A DNA stretch of 64,000 bases, taken from Monosporascus cannonballus (lineage: Eukaryota; Ascomycota; Sordariomycetes; Xylariales). Each line of letters opens with the position of its first letter. Position 1 is the stretch's first letter. This document shows positions 50,371-58,322 of this stretch, piece after piece. Made by a program: the position numbers and the translations under genes. The stretch lies in assembly GCA_004154925.1 (NCBI GenBank), contig QJNS01000034.1:1-64000 (forward strand). Direction: 5' to 3'. The notes below the pieces were generated by a model. That model saw nothing but the letters and a program-made list of their open reading frames with translations, was not told the origin of the DNA and made no database searches.

Positions 50371-51338
50371 TAACTGTTAAACGGTTTAATTGATTATTAA
50401 ATTTAAATCGTACAGATTTATATTAAAAATGTTAGAAAACCTTTAATAATAATATAATACACTTTAATATATTTTATAGTATGAAAAAATTTTAAATTAT
50501 TATTATAAATTAATATTATTTAAATTATAAAAATAATCAACATATATATTTTATTTTTAGCTAAAGGTATTTAAAGTGCTTAATTCTTTAAGTTTTTTAA
50601 GCTCTGTAATTCTTTTGTATAGCTTAACAGGCTTAAGATGCTAAAGTCCTTAAAGTGTGTTCGGTGCAGCGGCAGAGAAATGGAAAAGTGACATTTTCGC
50701 CCTATATATTTAGCTCAGAGATTTATGCTTTTCGCTTTATATATATCTTAATTTTGAATTTGCTTACGAAAAAAACTTTTTTTTCGGTTATTTAATTATT
50801 GTTATTATTATTAATAACTTATTAAATATAATATTTCGATAATTTCGCAAATATTTTTTAATTATTAACGAAATTAAAAACTTATATAATTATTTTATTT
50901 ACTATATTAATATTTAATAATAATTTTATAATATTTCATAATAATTTTTATTAAATTAATAAGATATAAAATTATAAAAAATAAAATTAATATAAACGGT
51001 TATTATTTTAATAATTATTATAGCAATTTCCCGCCGCCGGTATTTTTTTTAATAGTTGCAATAAGTTAACCCGTCCAGGCCTGGTTGCCAAGGGTACATC
51101 AAAGAAATCTTCGCCGCCGCTGCTCATGAAGTCTCCTGATGATCGCTTCCTGATAGGGGAAGGCGTTATGCTTATATGGGGGCGAGTGGCGAAAAGCTAC
51201 ATGCTTCGCGGCCGCTGAGATCCATCGAACACACCCTTAAGAGCCTTAAGCTGGTTACGTGATCTTCCCTATATCGGGTTTAGTCTTATTCTTGTCCCGA
51301 CCGTCTCTTAGGCCCGCCAAGCCCTTTGGGTCATAACA
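50371..51338 (-). repeat. 5' LTR of gypsy copy 4, interrupted
   Basis: The LTR is split at 50654/51235 by a 580-bp element. The inner part is RIPed. The outer 104 bp (51235-51338) keep normal composition and end GGGTCATAACA, giving a TGTTATGACCC start on the minus strand. Confidence 0.88.
50655..51234. mobile_element. 580-bp hAT-like non-autonomous element in an LTR
   Basis: Terminal inverted repeats GTGTGTTCGGTG and CATCGAACACAC (one transition). Flanking duplication CCTTAAA (50648-50654) / CCTTAAG (51235-51241), extendable to 8 bp (TCCTTAAA/CCCTTAAG) with one more transition if the element ends one base earlier. An 8-bp duplication and such termini fit hAT. The element's middle is AT-rich (RIPed), while its outer about 60 bp and right third are not. 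It has no coding capacity. Confidence 0.8.
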
Positions 51339-51360
51339 GGGGGGTGGATCAATGGGTGCA

Positions 51361-51385
51361 CACGGATCCAATTGATCCATTAGTG
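51361..51385 (-). repeat. right terminal inverted repeat of the Tc1-like element
   Basis: Starts CACGGATCCAATTGATCCAT and ends before TA. It lies 22 bp beyond the gypsy copy 4 LTR. Confidence 0.88.
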
Positions 51386-51387
51386 TA

Positions 51388-51742
51388 GTTACTCCATAAA
51401 GCAAAGAGCCTCATGCAGGGACCCTGGCGGCCACTAGGAAGGTTAGGTCAGCAGTCAACCGAAGCTTAAATACAGTCAGCGCACAGGGGTTTGGCTCAGC
51501 CTCCTTATTCCCGAACACACACACATCTTCGACTTATCTTGCAGTCTCGTATATTCCCGAAGTCAATGAGGGTCTTCCTTTCTGTGCCATCACAACCTGT
51601 TCTCGTCCCCCCCACCATATGAGTTTGAATCCCTTAATATCTGGGGGTTAATTTTCCACCTATTAATGCCTTCGAAGCCCGCGTAGACCTTGAGTTCGAA
51701 CCTGGATCTCCTCCCGAGCAGCGCCTCCAATCACAGTGAGAA
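51388..51742. other. intergenic, no gene seen
   Basis: Normal composition from here to the window's end. A C-rich run (51607-51614) and an ACACACAC run near 51514 are the only notable features. Confidence 0.5.
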
Positions 51743-52800
51743 CTAAACTAAACTAACTACTAGTGGTAAGCGTCTTGGCTGCGCAACAACATTGAAGATA
51801 GAAATTTCGGTAACGGGGCAGGCCGCGACTGGGGTGCCTATGAGGAACGTGTGATTGCATGGGGCCGCAACAGGCCCATGACTATCACGTGGGCCAATTT
51901 TCCGTCTGATCGAAACACGCCCGTCATTGCCTAAAGATATTGTCTCATTGGTGATGTTGGCGCTGGTCAAAAAGTTAAGGCCATTGTATGTGCTAGGTAT
52001 GAATGATCTGACATGCATCATGACATCTTACGATGTCGAAATCCTCCATAGCCGAGGCTACACCTTCGCAACCCCATGGTTCAGTTAGCGACATCGAAGC
52101 CGAACATTCGAGATGGTATGCGAATGAGGTTGTTTAGTCAACTGCCCAATTTGGGGGAGGAGCTTCGAGACTAAACCTTCTTCATAACGGAGAGCTTGTG
52201 CTCACTGACGGGATATGGACTATGTTCGGCCATGGCTTATGGTTGGGGAAAACTAACGCCAGACTTGCAGCCACGCTAATCCATACGCTTGAGGTGTAGT
52301 GCTGCTGCCACTCGGAACCGGCCACAGCGAAAAACGACATAAAGTCCACAAAGTCCAGTTTACTGGCTGGTACCCTGACATCTTCTGCGCGTCGTCTTTC
52401 GAGTGACAGCAGCACGGCGTGAAAATATTGGACCCACAAATATCCCTCATTTTCCGCGTAGGGAAATATCGATAAGCGTTTTGCGCCGGCCGGATGGTCG
52501 AAGTCATCAGGGACGAGAGGAGCTGCTTAATGATAGCTCCGCGGTGCGCGTCAGTGACCATGGCGTTCTGGGCGATGTTGAAAGCGAATTGTAATAGACT
52601 CCACGGATGTACCTTAGAATGTGGCTACGGGTCGGTACTCGGCTGCTCCACTAATAGAGAGCAAGGGGAAAAGGTCCGGCAGTGTCATATCTTCGCGTGC
52701 GTGGCAGTCGAATAAGAGGTCTTGGCATAATACTTGCTCCAGAGTAGACTGTCCATCAGCGACGGCGCATGGAAAAGGACCCCTTCGAATTAGTCACTCG
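51743..52800 (-). pseudogene. unidentified frameshifted coding remnant
   Basis: On the minus strand, long open stretches follow each other in different frames. One before about 52615 reads VADGQSTLEQVL then DMTLPDLFPLLSISGAAEYR. Another at about 52590-52490 reads LQFAFNIAQNAMVTDAHRGA. A third at 52490-52182 reads LSIFPYAENEGYLWVQYFHA, then DFVDFMSFFAVAGSEWQQHY. The last is at 52021-51743 (ANITNETISLGNDGRVSIRR). The chain looks like one former gene with frameshifts or unrecognised introns, not RIPed. I do not recognise the family. It could also be chance open frames. Confidence 0.3.
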
Positions 52801-53994
52801 AGGGAAGCTGTCTGCTGTTGTGGTCTATATGAAAGTAAGGCAAGGGAATGGGTACCCGTGGGTCACCCGCGAATATCCACGCTAAATTTAGGTGACCCAT
52901 GGTCCCCATCATTTAGTTCTAATTCCCCACAGGTGACTCATGGGAATTTTGGCTTACCCATTAATACGTCCGCTTGAATGCTTCGCCAAAAACGACGTTA
53001 AACTTACGCCTGTAACTAACCAAATATATTTTAATAAATTATCATAATAATGACAATTTTTTTAAAAAAAACATTTCTATATTATTTAATTTTATTTTAA
53101 CTTTTTTTTTTCGAAAAATAATTTTGAATAATACACGCGGGTCCGTGTTTAAAAATGCATGGGTGGGCATTCCCTCGCCCTATATGAAAGTTGAGAATGG
53201 TCATATGAAGTTGATGCATCCAGAAGATCGTCATAGCCCTACAGCTGTTATAGATGAGCGCCGTTTCCCAGGTTGAACTCACTTATGCGATGTATCTCTG
53301 AAACGACCTGGATCCGACGCCCTCAATCTCCCTTGATGACTCAAGGGTGTCTCGAAGCTTTCAAATAGCCCTAAGCCACTCTCAAGAGATCTCAGGAGAA
53401 CTAGATATCCGGCTTGTAATAATAAGTATATTTATATATTTCGAGTATTTTGATTAAATTCGTAACAATCTCTCCAGTTTTATCTTCTGTTTTTTAATTC
53501 GGAAATTTGTTCGGATCCGTATTTAGTGCTTCCCTTAAATCCGGGGTTCCTACCGATCTATGTTACGCATCCTTCCATAATTGGGCGGTATTTGTGTTGT
53601 TCCGACCGTGGATTTTAGGCGTTAGTTATTGGCCTATAATACGTGCAAGTCGCATCTTGTACGAGGCTTAATATTTCTGTCGTAGCGCTCTAGGAGGTCG
53701 AATATGGCCAAAGCGGACTAGATGTCAGAAGGAGGGATAGGGATGGCAATCCTGTTTTGAAGGAATGGGAGTTTCTGCTACTCTCAGGTAGTCGCTATAT
53801 TTTCCTTGTCATGAGTATTGGTTATGAACTGCTGCTTATTGTTGTCTTGCGCAGACTCCTCCTCTCGCAATCGAGCGAACATGACCACCCGCCCACCAGC
53901 CCGGAGCTATTGCTTTATTTTGCCCGGAAGGAGGCTCAGAGCCTCGGAAGGCACTCGCGAAGGGGTTGTCGATACCGTTGTCCACCCAGCCTGG
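52801..53994. other. intergenic, small repeats only
   Basis: 52847-52962 is bounded by AATGGGTA/TACCCATT inverted 8-mers and contains GGGTCACC and GGTGACCCAT motifs (a small MITE-like or low-complexity unit). 53020-53120 is an AT-rich patch. Open frames at 53097-53282 (-) and 53757-54119 (+) lack domains, and the latter runs into the LTR fragment. Confidence 0.45.
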
Positions 53995-54192
53995 TGTCAG
54001 ACCTAACAACGCCAGTCAGCCCTAGCGGAGATTACTTTATGCACCCCTGGTACCTTTTCCTCTCATCCATAGCTGTATTTACGTGTATAAAAGGAGGGTT
54101 CGCTACCTTCACTTTCTAGCTAGGACCTTCGAGAGGTCAGGCAACCTTTAATACACTTCTTCTTCAGTTATATGCTTCTGTGTGTGATGTCA
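53995..54192 (+). repeat. LTR-like fragment with TATA box, not RIPed
   Basis: Second copy of the sequence at 29983-30193. It runs TGTCAGACC...GATGTCA with TATAAAAGG at 54085-54093, the probable LTR promoter. Its composition is normal, so it is the better representative of the family. Confidence 0.65.
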
Positions 54193-54780
54193 GGGTTTCA
54201 TACCTGGCCTGGGTGAGTTGACGGTCAGGAGCAGATTGGGCTGGCGAGCCGGTCGAGTGTCTGTCGGGCCTCTCGCTCGAGAAGTACATGTGCACCAATA
54301 TCTGGGGAGCCCTGGGTATGAATCATGAAAGCCTCTCCCCGAGATTCAGTGCCGTAAGATGGACATGAGCTTCATGATTGAGGAGGTTCCGCTGGTCCCC
54401 ACCTCCGAAGGATACATCTACCAGTATGGTGAGGTCGAGGACGCCTACGGGGGAGCCAGCTGCTGGCGTTTAGCAGAGAGCTTCTTAGCTCTCCTACAAA
54501 AGCTTATGTGAGAATGATGGGAGGGTGCCCGGCGAGGAACTAGCGGACGAGTTGTTCCGTCCACAGGTCGGCGACTAGACCAAAGAAGAGCTCAACAGCA
54601 TCGCTAAAAGCACCGAGACCTTCGGGATTTGCAGTCCTGGTTGCTGCATAAGAAAAAGAGTTAAAGTTGGAAAAGTGTTTGAGTGACTTCTATGAGGCCA
54701 AGGAACGAGCCAGAAGAGGCCTGAGCTCGCTGAGGTAACTTGAACCACCTTCAGCGCAATGACATTTCATAGTAAACTGT
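54193..54780 (+). pseudogene. possible gag leader remnant behind the LTR fragment
   Basis: An open stretch from 54359 starts MDMSFMIEEVPLVPTSEGYI and continues to a stop at about 54511. Another frame near 54660-54740 reads ELKLEKCLSDFYEAKERARR. Position directly downstream of the LTR suggests a decayed gag, but no zinc knuckle or other gag mark is visible. Low confidence. Confidence 0.3.
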
Positions 54781-56186
54781 AAAACCGATGCCAACTCTAG
54801 GGGACATGGAATCTGCGACTCCGAATACAGCCGAGACATGGGAATGCAATGCGAGAGAGTCGAGACGTCAGCCTTACCCGACTCGGCTGTTTGTTGATTT
54901 CCTACACCCTAATTCGCAGTTTAGGGTGTCTGGTTTCGTACGAGACGAGTAACTAATTAACTCTACAACTTACAGGGGGATGCTTGCTATATATTAGGTT
55001 ACCTCCACTGTCCCACTTGTTTCCCTGGCTAGTACGTAGACTACCATAGAATTTTTATGGAAACCTACCTGTTTTTCTTAAGTCCTCACCACCACAATCC
55101 GTATTTAACGTTCTATCAACCTCCTATCACCTGTATTCGCTTCAAATTAAGACCTTTTTCGTGATTTCCGATGTGAACATTAGAAGCCCAGTTTGGATAT
55201 ATCAAGAGATAATGCATTTGCAAAACGACGTCGTCAATAAAGCTGTCAAACGCCTTCAACCAGTGGGATATGATGAAGCGCTACGTTAGGAATGGTGGGA
55301 GATAGATGAATTGGTAAAGGCAATTTGCATACAAAATGTATGGAGCATATAATATAGCTGTTTGAGGAACTTTATGGGGTGGTGAGGGTAACTACTTAGG
55401 TCAAGTAAGAATACCCTTGAGTGTTGTAGCTTCTCGTATTTGGGGTTGTGCGACTGACTGTGTTGCTGAAACGTAGCGCAGGTTCCACCGGCCACGCCCC
55501 TCGGTCGGTGCCGGTGCTCCAGGCGTATGGGACCTGTCCCGGAAGTCTGGGCGCGATGGGTCACACCACGTCGCACGACTTCGCTAATAAAATCAGCCCC
55601 ATTGTCAATTCCCACGACGTCTCATTCGCGAGAAGATCCGACCCCCAAAGCCAGAGCGGATACCTATTAGCTCTGTTGCCCGTTCCCTTTTCGCACCCAA
55701 CAGCACCCAACAGCACCCAACACCTTATACGTGATCCGTATTTCCTAAGACAGTCCAAGTTCCCGCCGCCGATGGCCTGACAGTCCATGGAATAACATGA
55801 GACCAAGTGATCCTCATCGTCGGGCTCTGGCTCCGTCGCGCACCATGCTGCGAACCTTCTCGTCTGAACCCGGCTGGTGTCCGCTCGACACCGTCGTGAT
55901 GGGCGCCGCCGCTGCTTGTATAAGAGCAGCCATGGAATTGCGGCTTGCCAGATGAAGAAGACAGCCTCCATAACAGAGAGACACAGAGCATCCAGCAGCG
56001 TACAGGACAACACCATCGGCATCCTCCGATAACCAGCATCCCCAAAGGCACAATACTTCCTAGTCTTCTAAAGAAGTAATCACCGCCGCGATCTCAGCCA
56101 AGCCACACATCAGGTAATTTGCACGGATCGGCCTCAGCCCTAAACGGCCATCATCCATCTTCTCAATCTTTAACCAACCAATCCTA
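54781..56186. other. intergenic and promoter region
   Basis: Contains a GCACCCAACA tandem triplicate (55692-55722). Overlapping frames on both strands between 55286 and 56053 mirror each other and have no domain; they lie in the presumed promoter of the gene at 56187. No gene is called. Confidence 0.5.
55692..55722. repeat. 10-bp tandem repeat, three copies
   Basis: Three direct copies of GCACCCAACA, upstream of the small gene at 56187. Confidence 0.85.
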
Positions 56187-56527
56187 ATGACCGTCATGTT
56201 GGCCGTCCGAGCAGCATCGCGCGCCGCCTCCCGCAGCGAAGCCCGCAACATGTCGAGCCTGCGAACCTTCGCTCGCAGCTTCGAGCCGCACCCGACCCCG
56301 ATGCCGGCCACCGGACCCCTTCACAAAGGAGACTGGGGCCGGATCGTCAAGACAAGAGCGCAACAAGCCGCCTTGTAAGCATACCCCTTTCCCTATCACA
56401 GCTCTGCCAGAATTTTTCAGTTCCAATGCTAACCCTTTATCGCAGCTACTTTCCCGGTCTCGCCGTCCTTTTGGGCTGGCCGCTGGCTGCTTCCTACGTC
56501 CTCAACGAGCACGTAGGCCAGTTTTAG
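56187..56527 (+). CDS. small single-pass, probably mitochondrial, membrane protein
   Basis: Two exons, 56187-56374 and 56446-56527, with a 71-bp intron (GTAAGC...ATCGCAG, branch GCTAAC). Joining them extends the exon-1 frame past its read-through stop to give 89 residues. The N-terminus (MTVMLAVRAASRAASRSEAR) is Arg/Ala/Ser-rich without acids until late, like a mitochondrial presequence. The middle has FEPHPTPMPATGPLHKGDWG. The C-terminus is one hydrophobic segment (YFPGLAVLLGWPLAASYVL) before NEHVGQF. The build resembles small accessory subunits of inner-membrane respiratory complexes, but I cannot assign a named subunit. An AATAAA lies 164 bp past the stop. Confidence 0.8.
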
Positions 56528-56690
56528 AAAGGCTCCACATCCCGCACATATGTCATTCAGGGGCGCTCACTTGGATAATACCGTCTGGGTTTGGTCGCAT
56601 GGCGGTTTGGTGTTCCGGTTTGGGTGTTTGATTGATGGAGATATACCCTAGGCATTACTGCGATTTACTTTGTGTTACATATGTATGTAC

Positions 56691-56696
56691 AATAAA
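56691..56696 (+). terminator. AATAAA polyadenylation signal
   Basis: Canonical hexamer at a sensible distance downstream of the small membrane protein gene. Confidence 0.5.
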
Positions 56697-57249
56697 CCGA
56701 GGCATTGACCATTATCTGAATTCGATGCTTTCCACGGTTCTCTTAGAAAGGCTAAAACTTTGGTCCCACAATGCATGGTCTTTACACACGTAAATGATAA
56801 ATGAAAAAAAAAAAAACTAATCCTCGCCACCTACCAGAGCGTTGACATATAACTAAGAAATTCGGGGATGACATGGAGTCCGTAGGAGATCTAACAACAC
56901 CCATGGGAATATTTATGTCAACAGGAGTGGAAGCGATATCGGGCCGAAGCCGTGATTCGGGAGAGCCGTTCAACCCTATGTATGACCGCAGCTGTCCGCT
57001 GGCGTCCTGGCGGCAAGCTGTATATACAGGAAGCGAAGTGAATGTGGTATGTACAATCCGACATCAGTGTGCCATCCATAAGGGGCTATATACAAAAATG
57101 GAAGCTCGCTCCTCGTGCATACGAGGAACGTACTACCCATAAATAGCACCAATCCTTCCATCCTTCCACGCCGGACCAACCACCCAATACAAACTCCGGA
57201 CACCTCTCATGCATCATAAGAAGAAACTTGAATTATAAGGTCGGCCCCA
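56697..57249. other. intergenic between convergent genes
   Basis: Contains a poly-A run at about 56803-56816. Short frames on both strands (56782-57203) overlap and lack domains. It must hold the 3' ends of the flanking convergent genes. Confidence 0.55.
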
Positions 57250-58125
57250 CTACTCGAGACCGGCGATGAATCTGCCCAGCGGCGTCCAGTGTCCGTTGAT
57301 GTCGAGCAGCTGGGCGGCGGGGCTGACGAAGCCGTCAGCGGGCTCGCGCGACATGCCGAAGAAGCCGTACTGGTGGACCCAGGACTCGCCGTCCATCCAC
57401 CGGGCCATGGAGCGAGTGAAGTAGTCGGCCTCGTTGTAGTCGCGGTTGGTGCTGGCGATCTCGGAGACGACGACGTCGAGCCCGTACTCGTCGCGCCGGC
57501 CCCTGATGTAATCCTGCGCGTAGCCGACCTCCTCGCTCGAGAGCGTCCACTGCGACGTGTAGAAGTGCACGCCCGTGTAGTCGGGCTTCTCGCCGTCGCC
57601 GAGGTGCGACATGAACTCGCGCAGCCACTGGGTGCCGGTGGGGTCGCTGGCGGGCGCGGGCCCCACGAGGCGGGCGCCGAACAGCGCGCGCAGCGGCAGC
57701 ATGCTGTTGCGCCAGACGCTCGCGGCCTCGGCAGGCGCGATTCCCTGGCGCTCGGGCTCGTTGTAGAAGTGCACGAGCGGCGCGACCCCCGACTGCTGCT
57801 GGTTCCGCAGCGTGCCCGTGATCTGCGACCACGCGTCGCCGACGAGCTGCATCGGCGTGCGCACCATCGGCGCGTGCGCCAGCGGCACCTCGGTCGGCGT
57901 CCACGACTCCCAGTTCATGACGCTCGCGAGCTCCGACGACGACCCCATCGACGCCGCCGTCTCCTGGATCCCCGGATAGGACGGGTAGTCGCGCGTCAGC
58001 GTCCACTCCCACAGCGCGATGCGCTTCCGGGCGCCGACGTTCTGGCGCTTGGCGACGGGGGCCGCAACGGTGCTGCTCGCCAGGAGCAGGCTGGCTGCGA
58101 GACAGACGGACTGAAGGAACTTCAT
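57250..58125 (-). CDS. secreted GH128-type (Asl1-like) glucanase
   Basis: 291 residues, single exon. The frame is open 48 codons further upstream, but the start at 58125 is chosen because MKFLQSVCLAASLLLASSTV is a clear signal peptide, followed by a Kex2-type KR site at about 26-27 (VAKR/QN). The Asl1-like glycosyl hydrolase fold is visible: RIALWEWTL at the start, PLVHFYNEPE with the likely acid/base Glu123, VHFYTSQW (187-194), VVVSEIAST with the likely nucleophile Glu222, and a terminal W...FGM...G..L. GH128 enzymes cleave beta-1,3-glucan; this protein therefore probably acts on fungal cell wall or extracellular glucan, though the exact bond is inferred. Confidence 0.9.
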   Translation of the reverse strand: MKFLQSVCLAASLLLASSTVAAPVAKRQNVGARKRIALWEWTLTRDYPSYPGIQETAASMGSSSELASVMNWESWTPTEVPLAHAPMVRTPMQLVGDAWSQITGTLRNQQQSGVAPLVHFYNEPERQGIAPAEAASVWRNSMLPLRALFGARLVGPAPASDPTGTQWLREFMSHLGDGEKPDYTGVHFYTSQWTLSSEEVGYAQDYIRGRRDEYGLDVVVSEIASTNRDYNEADYFTRSMARWMDGESWVHQYGFFGMSREPADGFVSPAAQLLDINGHWTPLGRFIAGLE

Positions 58126-58313
58126 TTTTTTTCTTTTTGTTTTCTTTCTTATATCCGTCAGGGAGTGGCTTGTTCGTAAAGGAGTGACAAGTCGTTTAGA
58201 CGCTGAGAGTAAGGGATAAGGAATGACAAGCGAAGCTGGATAGCTAGGCAGTGAGGATCTACGGATCAACCCCGGTCAAGATCTACTGACCTCACATAGG
58301 AGGATGCATAGTG

Positions 58314-58322
58314 GTTTATATA
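58314..58322 (-). promoter_or_regulatory. TATA box of the GH128 gene
   Basis: The minus strand reads ATTATATATAAACC, about 190 bp upstream of the chosen ATG. It supports transcription initiating upstream of 58125. A purine-rich A/G tract directly precedes the start codon. Confidence 0.5.

Larger units (their letters stand above)
44365..51338 (-). mobile_element. Ty3/gypsy chromovirus copy 4, full-length, RIP-degraded
   Basis: Minus-strand element with LTRs at 44365-44756 and 50371-51338, the latter interrupted by a hAT-like insertion. RT YYFNNI box near 47455-47490 (both aspartates changed to asparagine); chromodomain trace near 45400-45470. Flanks are AGAGG (44360-44364) and GGGGG (51339-51343), which would be a 5-bp duplication if two G-to-A changes hit the left copy. 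It lies 3' of the transposase inside the Tc1-like element. No frame is open. Confidence 0.85.
36881..51385 (+). mobile_element. Tc1-like DNA transposon split by nested retrotransposons
   Basis: A 25-bp perfect inverted pair defines the ends: 36881-36905 (starts CACTAATGGATCAATTGGAT) and its reverse complement at 51361-51385. Each is bordered by TA (36879-36880, 51386-51387). Removing the Copia insertion (36943-42284, plus one target copy) and the gypsy insertion (44365-51338) leaves about 2.2 kb, a size expected for a Tc1-like element. That remainder contains a plus-strand Tc1-type transposase remnant. A further LTR-like piece (43614-43861) may account for the surplus. The outer ends are not RIPed; the interior is. 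Confidence 0.85.

Noticed and set aside
1..50700. AT-rich blocks as mitochondrial DNA or a centromere
   Set aside because: Recognisable retrotransposon and transposase remnants, LTR pairs and transition-only differences explain the composition as RIP. A centromeric role cannot be tested from sequence.
51690..51735. Possible tRNA T-arm (GGTTCGAACTC on minus strand)
   Set aside because: No pairing T-stem, acceptor stem or D-arm can be built around it.
55561..56022. Minus-strand 153-codon open frame
   Set aside because: It overlaps other open frames in both directions in a GC-normal promoter region. No domain, no splice structure and an erratic hydropathy pattern.
57289..58179. Plus-strand 296-codon open frame
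   Set aside because: It is the antisense shadow of the GH128 gene; its Arg/Ala/Val-rich composition reflects GC-rich third positions on the other strand.
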